A stretch of DNA of 64,000 nucleotides from Podaxis mareebaensis (taxonomy: Eukaryota; Basidiomycota; Agaricomycetes; Agaricales; Agaricaceae). This document shows positions 36,238 to 46,798 of this stretch, piece by piece. Every line of letters begins with the position of its first letter. Position 1 is the stretch's first letter. The position numbers and the translations under genes are program-made. The stretch lies in contig JAEUWP010000551.1 in assembly GCA_018524725.1 (NCBI GenBank), forward strand, positions 62,001 through 126,000, read 5' to 3'. The notes under the pieces are model-generated. The model did no database searches. It saw nothing but the letters and a program-made list of their open reading frames with translations, and was not told where the DNA came from.

Positions 36238-37672
36238 ATCCACCATCATCATTGGTCACTATGAATGCAAAGCAGAAGGCCTACCTCTTCACCAGCACTG
36301 CCGGAATGGCATATGAGGATCATCGAAGCAAGCCGATGTGCGCATAGAAACAATCTATCAGTGAGGCAGTGAAGCAGTGCGCGTTCGGGAGACCATATTT
36401 GCAGTGATTTGGGAAACGTGAGCTCTTAGGGCATGGATCTCGATCAAAGGCGGTCCGATCATGAATTGGATGATCAACCATAGAATAGTCCCTCAGAGTA
36501 CCGTGGTTTTGACAATGGCGGTGCCGATGGCTTTATGGCTTTGTTGACGTCGGACTCGTCAGTGAGGCAACGGTCTTTGAGTTTCATGCATAGTGGGATT
36601 AAGGAATATCCCAGTCACACTTTGATGAACGCTAACACGAGCATCGGAGTTGACATTGACAATGACGGTCGTGTAGAAAGGCAGAAAGGAACACGGTGGA
36701 CACAGGTGGACCATACACCTCCCCGAGGATCGCGTGAGGAGCAGCTTTGTTGTGGACAAACGATTCACGCCGGTTGACCATGTGAACTGACAGTGACAGC
36801 TGTGCCGAGCCTTTTATAATTTTCCTCATCAATTCCTGAAAGGCGTCAACAGCTTTGGATGAAGGTGGAGGTTATCCACACATAATACGCCTCTCCTTTC
36901 ATACCTCCAATTCGAGAAATGTTTTGCAGCCGCTGTACTCTCGGAGGTTAGTGGGTAGCATAGTGAGGGGTCAGTTACATCATGTATCTGATATAGATTC
37001 TCTATTCGGGATAGGTGGCCTGAAAGGCGGTTTGTGGTATCGTCATAAATGATTGCACATTGGGACCATCCTCAAAATAGTTCCTGACATTGTCGGGCAT
37101 TTTCACGAGAACTATCCCTGTGCTCATGGAAGTTGGCAATCCACTAGATGGTGTTTGTAACGACTGACGTTAAACATTTCCCACGACTACCAAAACCCCC
37201 GCGAGTCGCAGTCCAGCGACTTTCAAACTTCGAGCATGAGCCTCGAGACCATGCAAGAGTGGATACTCAGTGCTAAGTACTGAGTTTTGAGTCCTCCGTA
37301 CTTATTCACTGGTTCGAGAATTCCAGCCCTGCAATACTTGTATTCTATAAATGCCTATTCCCCCTGGATGAAATGTCATCAGCCTAGTCCCTCCCATTCT
37401 CCACCGTCTCGCGGACACTTGGCCTCCATATTGGCACTGCCTGAAGTTCTAATAACACAAGGCACTTCTTAGCTGGGATACTAGTGTGGCCTCTGTGACA
37501 TTTCTGAAGTTCTATTTCTTAACGATTCACTGCATGGTCGGCCCGTGGGGAGTCTGGGTCGTATTTCTGTGGCCACTTTCCTCCCCATGTCTTCGCGTCC
37601 TTCATAACCCTATCTCACTGGAACTATGGGAAACTCTTCTTCCATGGTTTAGGCATACAATGAAGACATCGA
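36238..37672. other. Repeat-flanked region of ordinary CpG content, no supported gene
   Basis: Only short frames without motifs. Ordinary CpG density is visible up to about 37.6 kb, where the CpG-depleted block begins. Confidence 0.45.
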
Positions 37673-40274
37673 TGAGAATGTCAAAGAGGAGATTCTGAGT
37701 GACAGTGGCAATGAGTTCTTTGCCACCCTCTTCATCCCTGAGGCTGTGAATCTCTTATCTTTTTCTTGTCTCCTGCAATACTGATGGGAATGGCCTAAGT
37801 TGTCCTCACAGACTGCTGCCCTAGTTGGCCTAGTGGATGATGTAATGGATATCCTCCCATTCAAATAGACAGTAGTGGGTGATACAATTGATGGCCAGAT
37901 GAGGGGAGGAGCCAATATGGTGTTTGCTAAATGTTTTAATCATTTGTACGGCAACCAGCCCAACCAATGCCACCCTCCCAGGGCAACTGGATTGCCAAAG
38001 GTTATGAGCAGCCTCTGCAACATCAGCACTCCAATAGGCAACCAGGTCATGGAGTATATCCAGTCAAGCCCCTTTAGGTATGCACTCATACTACACTACT
38101 GGAGCATATTTTACAACCTTTGTTGCATATCAGTGATTTGGATCTAGCAACCTGGGTGGAATGTGAGATCAAGTCTTAAAATATATTAACAACATCATAC
38201 CAGGTCAAGCAATCATTGATCTGATTTGTACTGGAACCAAATTCATCAATGATAATGCAAAACTGACATGGGGTTTCATACCTCTGAATCAAACATATGA
38301 TTCTGCTGTTGGAGATTAAGGCAGCTGGAGATGCAACATGATATTCCTATATGTGACTGGTGCTCTCACAAACAACAGCCTTCATGCCAGTTTTTCTATG
38401 GTCTATTATCTTGGTGTACACACTTATCCTTTTATTGCATTACTTTCCCATAATCTTGTTTTGGAAGGCATTTTTCAGAGTGCAGTCAGACAAGCCCTCT
38501 GGTGTAGCCACTCCAAAAACTGACCAAGAACTATTGGATGCATTCATCCTGAGCTTCTACAACATGTTTGGCTTTGCCTTTGGCTCAGTGCTGCCAGACT
38601 CATGGTATGCCAAGGGTGTATCCTCTGCATATCTCCAGTTCAATACTCTGGTTGACTACATTACTCTGTTTGAGTACTACCCAAGTCAGGATTGGCTGAG
38701 GACCATAATAGAGCAAGGCCTATTCAGGTATGTTTCTAATTTCTGTTGTTCAATCTGAGAGTTTCATGCACCTGTTTTACTAGTATATTTAATGTGCCAG
38801 TTTCATCAATCAAGGATAAGGCCCTTGAAGATTTGACTGATGGTTTGGCTAAGATCTGGCCTGAGTTATTTCAGAACCCTGACTGGGTCATCAGTATCAT
38901 CAACAAGCTCTACATGCCTGCAGATCCTACCCTAAATCTGATCTGCCAGAATAGTATTATTGTGCTGGATGCCTTTGGTGAGGAGGCTGGTGTCACCATC
39001 CTTCTGTTTCTCCCAGCTGTGAGCCACAATCCACATACAATAATCCTGGTGATTGATTTGCAAAACCAGGTGTTCTACAATGAACTCCCAGTGGAGTGCA
39101 GAGCAGTACAATGTCTTTTCCAAATCCTCTGTGATAAAATACTTCAGGAACTCCAGGTAACCTGCACTGTCACTCATAGAACTATCCTCTCTTTGATGAA
39201 AGCATGTCCAGAGGCCACCTCTATCAGAGACTGACTTTCTCAGTCTGAAGGAGATGCTATTCAAGTATGCTGGTCAAAAATTCAATGCCAACTTTGGCTT
39301 TGCCTACAGTGGAGATGAGACCAATCCCCCTGACAAAAGACCCAGAGGTGCCATCTGAAGTTATCAGGAACTCTTCCATATAAGCTATTCCCCTGTCACA
39401 AACCAGGAGGTCAAGGATTGGCTCAATGCAGAGGTCTTCTTGTATGTCCATATTGTCACCTTGCATATGTGCCCATGACTGATAGTTCTACCAAATGTAA
39501 TAGAAAGGATAGCCTTGCATTCCCTGCATTCATGAACAATACATGCACATATGCCCCTGTATTCATAATATCATCCTCATTCCTGTCAAGATAAATTCTG
39601 GGAGAAAATATGTGATAATGTGGTTGAATTTGCCAAGACAACCACAGCTGAGAATTGGCTGCATGAATTCAATGGCATGGTCTACTTGCACCCAGAAGGA
39701 GGAACTAACATTAAATAGTACTCACAATATGTGTACACAGTTGGGGAGTTGGAGCTCAATGGCATGAAGGTGACCTGAGTATTCATCTGTTATCTCAGGG
39801 TGCATGAAATATTCTCATATGTTGGTTATTGTGAGGACTAAGAACTTTTAGGTCTTTTGTGGAACCATGGAGATGTCTTAGAAATAGATAGTGTACTGTA
39901 TCATCTCAGACTGGTATTGGAGTCAGTGGTACAATACTGGTCAAAAGCAACCAGCCCTTCCCCCCAAAGTATGAGAATGTATTATAAGGAATCTTCATCC
40001 ACCCAAAGGTGTATCCCTGTGGGTATCCTACTCATTACTGGCAATGTGGTATAAGCCCTGGCAGAAGCCAAGGGGTTTGACTGCTGTCAGACTCTGGAGA
40101 ACAGTAGTGGATAGGCCCAACAAAAGGTTTCAGGCTTCTGGGTGGGTCTTTCCAATTCTCAATGCTACTCCATTGTGCCACTTGTGTTCCCCTGGAAACT
40201 ACTCTCTTAGTCAGAGGTTCATGATGTCTGTCATGTACAATAGTTATGTGGACAATAAAATGATGTTAAAAAAA
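37640..40274 (+). pseudogene. CpG-depleted relic of an unrecognised spliced gene or element ORF
   Basis: Fragments of protein-like sequence run in the plus direction: NEDIDENVKEEILSDSGNEF near 37.66 kb, a block with QELLDAFILSFYNMFGF near 38.53 kb, KALEDLTDGLAKIWPELF near 38.82 kb, and AENWLHEFNGMVYLHPEGG near 39.65 kb. Intron-like GT-AG gaps separate some blocks (for example 38728-38784). Several frames are cut by stops, for example TAG after GGTNIK near 39.72 kb. I recognise no family; a transposon-encoded or captured host gene is equally possible. Only one CpG occurs in the whole interval, the footprint of heavy CpG methylation and deamination. The 3' end has AATAAA (40254-40259) and an A8 run directly before repeat copy 2. 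Confidence 0.5.
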
Positions 40275-40474
40275 AGTATCACCCTTGTGGAGGTCAACAA
40301 ATTCCACCATAAATGCATCAGTGTAGAACAAAGGACTTGGCTTATACTTCACCCCTGGGTATCCTTCCTCCATACTTGTTGTCTCTTTTCTTCCAATATT
40401 TTGATTTCGTTGCTGTGACAGGTCAGTGAAGTGACTAGGTGATTGTCTTCTGTGCCATTGAGTACTGCCCTGTA
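40275..40474 (+). repeat. Direct repeat copy 2 (CpG-depleted)
   Basis: Same orientation as 35971-36237 and lacking the 52 bp insert. It is preceded by an A8 run. Only one CpG (40408) survives, where copy 1 has about eleven; the other sites are TG or CA here. Confidence 0.85.
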
Positions 40475-41332
40475 CTTTATCAGTGTGTATGTTGATCTGG
40501 CTTGGAGGTATCCAAACCCAGTGCCTACTGCAGTACCACAACCATGCTATAGATTTTGCTACACAGTGCACCACTGTCTGAACTCAATGAAGTCATCCGT
40601 GATGAGCCACCTCCAAGTTGTTTTCTTCTGCCTAATGGTTTTCCAATATTAGATGCAATTGTGTGAATGGAATTTGAAGTTAGATGTTTGAAATTTGAGG
40701 TCTGGCCCAGATCAATCTGACATGGAAGGAGCTATCTTCAGCAGTCATAACATATTTATATCTAACCTTCGTTGTCACCAGAAACAACTCTAGATTATCT
40801 TTCTCTAGCCCCTCGGCTGGTGGGTTCAGATTGAAGGAAGAAAAAACTGGGGATCATCTTCATAGGGAGGCTATATTGATGGTGCTCTATGCAATTGTCC
40901 TGCAAAGGCTCCAGCAGGTTCTAAGAGAACTCAAGGAGAACATTGAGACGTCTGCACTTGCGTCCATCTGCACAAATGTCAACCTCTGTATTCTGTTAGC
41001 GTTCACTGTATCGGATGTAATATATTGATAGGTGGCACAGCTTTACATGTTAGTTCAGAACAAATGGCTTCTACGTTTCCATAAACGGTTCTTCACGGGG
41101 TTACATCACACATGGATTCTGACGTGCACTATTAACCCAGCATCGCCCCTGTGAGGTTCAACTGGTCACTCGCTATGCCACAGGTCAACCATCTGTCAGT
41201 TGTACCCGATCCAATGCAGAGGAAAAGGAACTTGTCGAGGACTTTCCGTCTTTCCTCCACGTTGTATCGCCACTCCTCACGCCTCCATTACGTCGTCTCC
41301 GAGGCTTCAAAGCCTCTTTGAAAATTGAAGTT
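40475..41332. other. Flank of the repeat block, no supported gene
   Basis: CpG density rises again from about 40.6 kb. Two unrelated short frames (40831-41028 plus, 41185-41442 minus) show no motif. Confidence 0.4.
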
Positions 41333-42270
41333 ATGACCAGGTTCAAGAAACAAGATCCCTCAGCGACCCTTGTGCTTGTTGCCAGGATAGCTACGATTCT
41401 CTTATTGTGCACGACGCTCTCGGTACCATTCAACAAGGCCATTTATGTGTTCTGAATTGGAGCGGCGGCGAATGGGACGCTGCGATATGTAGACTTCGGG
41501 GTGCTCGGGTATTGTCCTGTGCCCATTGGACAGTGCGTGTCTCAGTCTGGGCGCTTTGCTCATCGAAGTTGAACGATGCTCCCGGCAAGGAGAAGAATGA
41601 CAAGTATTGGTTCGCTAAATATCCAAATTGTACGAAACCTACGGTCGTATGGAAAATCGGGGAAGATGTTGTGGATGTTTTGTGAGTTCCCCACACAAAT
41701 GTGGGGGTTTCTACCCGTTTATGGTTAAACGGGTTTTCCTTGCTTCTCTTAACGACTGGGATGTTGGTAGTCAGCCGATTGAGACAGAACGTGAAAACGG
41801 AGGTTCGTGCTGTTCGGCTTTCAACCCGGGGGCATCAAAAGTTTATCTTTATTAAGATTATGACAGAACCCCAAACTGAAACGACTTCGGTAGAAATCTA
41901 TGAAATGCCCAGTCCAACAGCTCAGTCTCCATCACAAACCCATACAAACCTGACTCACAGCGTGCCGCGGCCTTTCCCACCTCGGCTATCGTCCCCTAAT
42001 CTTCCTGAATATCCAGACAATGATGCACCACCAAGTATGCCGACGCGACGTCTGGCAACTCTGCAGCAATGCCAACAGCACCATCATCCCATGCGCCGCT
42101 CGTGGCTGATGGCAAGGGCCGATTCGGCGACGACGTCAGCCACGTCTGATTATTCGAATGGATCAAACCTTATACCAGAGAGACCAAGACTTTGGGAGCT
42201 TTCCAGCGCTGTAATATTTATTCACGATAGCGATAGCAATTCTGAAGGCATAAATAATATTGACCAATGA
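41333..42270 (+). pseudogene. Broken PalI/Rim9 (SUR7-family) membrane protein gene
   Basis: The frame opens MTRFKKQDPS, runs through a first membrane helix (LVARIATILLLCTTLSVP) and the family hallmark NGTLRYVDFGVLGYC, matching the intact neighbour at 42.6 kb. A TGA at 41453-41455 sits in frame where the neighbour has Arg (IFRLTAD versus IYVF-stop), consistent with CGA to TGA. The middle helices of the family are not found after the first exon. The open stretch 41701-42270 carries one hydrophobic segment (FSLLLLTTGMLVVSRL) and a Pro/Ser-rich tail, which could be the last helix and cytosolic tail left by an internal deletion, or an unrelated ORF. The intact relatives sense or anchor ambient-pH signalling and eisosome-type membrane patches; this copy is probably non-functional. 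Confidence 0.6.
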
Positions 42271-42613
42271 CCGATAAAAGACTCAGTTGGCTTAACCACA
42301 ACCATGATCACGCCGAAAATTTTCACCTTTGAGGTGATTGTTGGGTACACACAGTGCTTGCTTCCGGGGGCGAGGCAGGGCCGCATGAGAGGCACAAGGG
42401 GGTTTTTCCATTTTTAGTTCCCGAGGAATGATTATCCAGAAACACGTACCTTTCTTAATTCAGGTACATCAAGCTCTTGTCGTTGATATAGTTGCCGCGC
42501 CCGCCGCTGTATAGCCTCGTCCCTCTTCACAAGAGATGGACAAGCCCCCGGGCGCCTAATACTTAACTTCATACCACCACCATACCCCGAGTCAGCCCAT
42601 ACCCACATCCGCA
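42271..42613. promoter_or_regulatory. Short intergenic region upstream of the intact PalI-like gene
   Basis: About 340 bp with no ORF of note. It separates the two PalI-like copies and should carry the promoter of the second. Confidence 0.35.
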
Positions 42614-43636
42614 ATGACTTCTGCACGCAAAATAATAACGAGGATCAGAACAGAGGGTTATCCTTTTGTGGCTGCTGTTATACTCTTGGCTATGGCACTA
42701 TCACTGCTTCTAGTGGCTTCACTTTCCGTGCCCCTATTTCAAACCAGTCGGATTTTTAGATTGACGGCGGATGTAGATGGAGTGGTTCGCTTCGTGGATT
42801 TTGGGATCTGGGGGTATTGCCTAAACTCTGCTGAGGGGTGCGTTCCGGTCATATCCATTCTGTCGTCGTCTAAAATTACTTCTTTATGATTTATTTATCA
42901 GGGGGAATAACCGAGGTTCAATCGCTGGCGGCCCTCGATGCACTCGGAGAATGCTTGGTTGGACTGTTGGGTCCGACGCTGTGGAATTTCTGTGAGTGGC
43001 TCCTCGTTACTGCGGCATCCACAAGCCTAACGAGAGCGCGCCAATTCTTCTCTGTAGACAAACATCACAAGACGTGCAAACTGCGCCTACGGCCACCGAA
43101 ACCTCGATGTTAGTGATTTATCCCACATGTAAGCTCAGTCCCTCTCATCTCATCAGCTTATACTGATGGGCTTGTAACAGCGACTGTGCTTGTGTTCGCC
43201 GCCTTTGTCTTTTCACTCGCAGTGTACATTGCGGAGAGGATCACAGCTAGGGCAACAATGGAATCGACACAGCACCCGAGACACCTAAGAATGTTATTCT
43301 CCCTGGGCTTGTTAACCGCCCTCACTACATCCTTTGTCTTGCTTGTCCACCTCGAGCTTGTGAGCTCTGTCAAGAAAGCAGCTGGCGCGCAACTGAGCAA
43401 CGGCAACCCAACTCTCCATGTAGAGTGGGGCAATACGGTGAGCGACCTTGTTGCACCCTTTAATTTCGTCTCCGATAGATACTTACTGGTTTCAATGCCA
43501 GACATGGCTCTGTGTTTCTGTCCTCATATGCTTATGCGGCAATATACTTATCATCCGGAGCATCCGGAACGCAAAGTGGAGGAGGGAATCTCAGGTTCGT
43601 CCTGCTGCAAGATACAGGCACCTCTCCTATTACTGA
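42614..43636 (+). CDS. PalI/Rim9-like four-helix membrane protein (SUR7/PalI family)
   Basis: Five exons, 42614-42837, 42902-42991, 43058-43128, 43181-43437 and 43502-43636, give 258 aa with every junction GT-AG and in phase. Four hydrophobic segments lie near residues 17-40, 121-147, 166-188 and 215-233. The first extracellular loop contains VDFGIWGYC and, after splicing, CTRRMLGWTVGS; the second helix reads TSMLVIYPTSTVLVFAAF, close to the YVLVLHPIA pattern of PalI proteins. The C-terminus is short and basic (RNAKWRRESQ). Fungal PalI/Rim9 assists the Rim21/PalH alkaline-pH sensor at the plasma membrane; other members shape membrane domains, so the exact role is open. It is the intact tandem partner of the broken copy upstream. 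Confidence 0.78.
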
Positions 43637-44127
43637 CGGCATTCCCCCTCCCCTTCTAGATCTCACAGCTGCAGTCACCCGCAATACCGTCAGCAGAGAA
43701 ACCATCAATAACTGTGGCGGAAACACATGTTATGGTTCCTATTGGTCTGCGTTGAATTTTGAGCTTTGATGCTTATTGTTTTCGTGGCTTGTATGAAGGG
43801 TCACGGATGCTGGACAATTTCTTGGGTCTGCGGCCTGGAAGCCAAACTCGTGCCTGTTCCCGAGTCAGTTCATTCGGGACCCTGTTGAACGCTCGGAAGC
43901 AGTTTTCCGAGTAACGAGAGCGCCCTTGATATTAAAAGCTCTGATGCATTCGTCAGCTGGTCTCAGTGTGTACTTAGTGTAGGTCTCTGGTCCTCAGGAG
44001 TGGCGGCGTGTTCACCTCCTTGTATAGTGTTTTGGTCGTTTGTATAAATACTATTGCATCGCCATCGTTGACCCAAGATAGGGGCTAAATGACCTAGGCT
44101 CCAAATTTAGACGCCGTCACACGTGTA
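43637..44127. other. Intergenic, no supported gene
   Basis: About 490 bp between the PalI-like gene and the decayed F-box copy. One open frame (43512-43769) overlaps the last exon in another phase and is a shadow. Confidence 0.4.
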
Positions 44128-46625
44128 TTGATGATGATGCACCTAGGCTTTGCACTGGGTTGCCAGTGGATACATCAAGGTGAGGCCTCTTCCACATTGT
44201 CACCGTTCCCGACATTTGCACAAAACCTTTTTAGCTATGGCCGAATTTTATTTTTTGGAAGCTTCCCTGAGGATACCCGAAAACTTGTCTTTGAGATTGC
44301 GTTCGAGGAAAGCCACCGGAAAGCAATCCACCTTGCACCAGTTTCTCGAGAGATAAACTCTCGGTGAGCTTCCGTTCAAAGTCACGTTGGCATACTTGGT
44401 GGATTTAGCTGATATGATGGCAGGGTTGAGCCTCTGATCTACCGACATGTCATACTCAATACACCAGACGATGGCACCGAGCGTTTCACCAAGTTCATCC
44501 GTATATTCCGAAGTGATTCGAAGAACAAGGACCTTTTACACAAACCACGCCAAGGCCATCTATGTCCACGACTTCATCTTCGGGAATTTTGCAGCCGAAT
44601 TCCTCCCTCTTTGTAGGAACCTTGTGTCTCTGTCGTGCCGGCCAAGTTCCGCGAGTCTTGTAGGGGCGAAGGACACTATCTCATCGATTTTGAAACCTGA
44701 GATATTTCCTTGCCTCCGTAAACTTAGCCTCGCGATGATATCGACCAGCGATACGCTGCTCGAGCTGGTCGACATCTTTCAGCATCCCCTTACACAAAAC
44801 CTGACTCATCTCGACCTTCTTGACATGGATCCATCATGAGGTAGACTGAAATAACTGCATTACCTCGATACCTCAGTACATATCCTCTGTCGGAAGTTTG
44901 GCTTCCCAGAGAATATGAGGACGCAGGGAGAAAACTCGAGGCTCTCACGGAAAAGATAATTTCCTATTTTCCCCCCGACCTCCACGCTGTCCTCATTTGG
45001 CTTCGTCCAGATGTGCTCCGGGAAGTGGCATGGCGGGACACCACGAACAAATTCCACAAGAGACAACCTCCCGCCTATGCGGAGATCGTTCGCGGATGGC
45101 TTGACCCGAGAATCGTACTGGTTTCATCCGTGGACAGGGAGACCGATTGGGGTAGAACGACGCCTGATCGGTTCCTCGGCGAAGTCAATGATTTCTTGGA
45201 TCAGACTGTCACGACATCTAACAACGACTTTGGCCCGCGTCTGATTTGTGACAAAGAGGCTGGACGAGGGTGCGACGAATCTTGGGAAAAGCTCGAGAGT
45301 ATCTTGCGTCGAAGGAGAGAAGCTGCCACGCGGATCCATAGCCCTCACTGGCACCAAGAGAGCAATTCGAGGGTAGGGAAAGGGAAAAGAGCAGGGGCCA
45401 GATTGCCAGCCGTGGCGGAGTTCCCCCTTTTTAACGATTTCCCAGATGATATCCGTAGGTTGATCTTCGAAATCGCATTCGAGGATAGTAACAACTCCTC
45501 TATTCACTTGGCGTTCGTATCACGAGAAATCCATTCATGGTATGTGAGACAGCACACTTTGTTCGTATGTCGAGTTAAGATCAGCAATAGGATTGAGCCA
45601 TTGATTTACCGACACGTCGCACTACGCAGTTTCTTGTTCCCCCGAGGCGTCCGTGTGCTTGTATACACTCTACTCAAAGGAAGGAAGGGAAAGAAACACT
45701 ACACTACCTTGATCCAGAGTATTTCCATTAACCGACCCGTGGCTCGTGTCCTTGGAATCGATCTTCTTCGTCTCTGTGACAACCGCGTCGGTTTTGCGGG
45801 ATCGTGGCCAGGCTGTGACATAAATGTCCTCCAATCCATTCTGAAGGGAGATTTGTTCCCCCGGTTGCAAAGACTGTCTTTACATGACGCCGCGCTTCTG
45901 GATTCATTCACGTAGCCCGTTTTGCAGTCCCTCACTCACCTTGATGCCGGAACTATTAGTCTAACGCCTTGGGAAGGGCTTGAGACGCTTCTTAGTTTGA
46001 GGCACATCCGCGTTGACGTGTCGAAGCAAATACCCACTCATGGAAAACCGATAGAGACAGCACGGATCATCAGAGAATCCACCCAGGCAGCCACCCAACA
46101 TTTCCCACCGAGCCTTGAGAGCTTCGTCTTCATGGTCGATGCTCATCTCATCCGCTCCGCGGCGCGCATTGATTATGAACTCAGTATCCTGCAGCGTGCA
46201 CCGTCAAAATTTGCAGATATTATCCGTGGGGGAATTGATCCACGAGTCGTGTTGAGTTGCAAACTGGACCCTTTGATGGAGTGGTCGGAAAAGAGGATGT
46301 CCCAGAGATAAGTTGACGAGATACAACACCCTGAATGAAGTCGTTCCGTGGCACCCTCAATATCTGTACTGTGTACTGGGATATTGGAGTGCAGAGAATG
46401 GATTGCTACTGGTTGGATATTGTGAAGGGGATCATTCGCAGACGAAAAGAACTGGATGGTAGGCAGCGAGAGGAAGAGAGTGATGCTAGACGACAAAGGG
46501 GATGTCTCGATGGCAGACGGGCTCAGAGTGCCCAAGGATTGGACGAAATGGCGCTACAGTTGCAAAATCTTTCTAGTGAGCAGCGACTCGTTGGCCGGTT
46601 AGGTACAGCGTTTGCCAACTTAATA
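44128..46625 (+). pseudogene. Decayed two-module F-box-like/leucine-rich gene (tandem copy of 46.8-49.0 kb)
   Basis: This matches the intact downstream gene module for module. Module A: FGSFPEDTRKLVFEIAFEES, then AIHLAPVSREINS, an intron, and VEPLIYRHVILN. Module B: FNDFPDDIRRLIFEIAFEDS, an intron at 45543-45593 and IEPLIYRHVALRS. Damage includes a frame change between the ATG at 44236 and the F-box-like motif, one extra base near 44535 (between KNKD and FYTNHAK), a TGA at 44837-44839 followed by a frame change before 45013, a TAG at 45913-45915 and a TAA at 46309-46311. Long stretches such as 45013-45915 still read open, so the loss is fairly recent. A tail richer in Arg/Glu follows (46335-46625) than in the intact copy. 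Confidence 0.75.
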
Positions 46626-46798
46626 TAATACGTTCGTATCCCGATTTGTAATTGGGGAAGATAAAGTCAAACAAATAGTTTGCTTTGTCCGGTCTCCTTC
46701 CCCAACCAGACGCCCTCGCGTATACCCGTGATGAGGACGTTTCATTTGAGGTACCCGTATTTACTACCATACACTAGACACTATTGGCGCAATCGTTC

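Noticed and set aside
35971..40474. Calling the repeat pair a standard LTR retrotransposon
   Set aside because: No TG...CA termini, no primer-binding site or flanking duplication seen, and no reverse transcriptase or integrase motifs between the copies; left as an open alternative.
45013..45915. Treating the 300-codon ORF at 45 kb as an independent intact gene
   Set aside because: It starts in the middle of module A and ends at a TAG in the middle of module B relative to the intact tandem copy; it is a surviving piece of a pseudogene.
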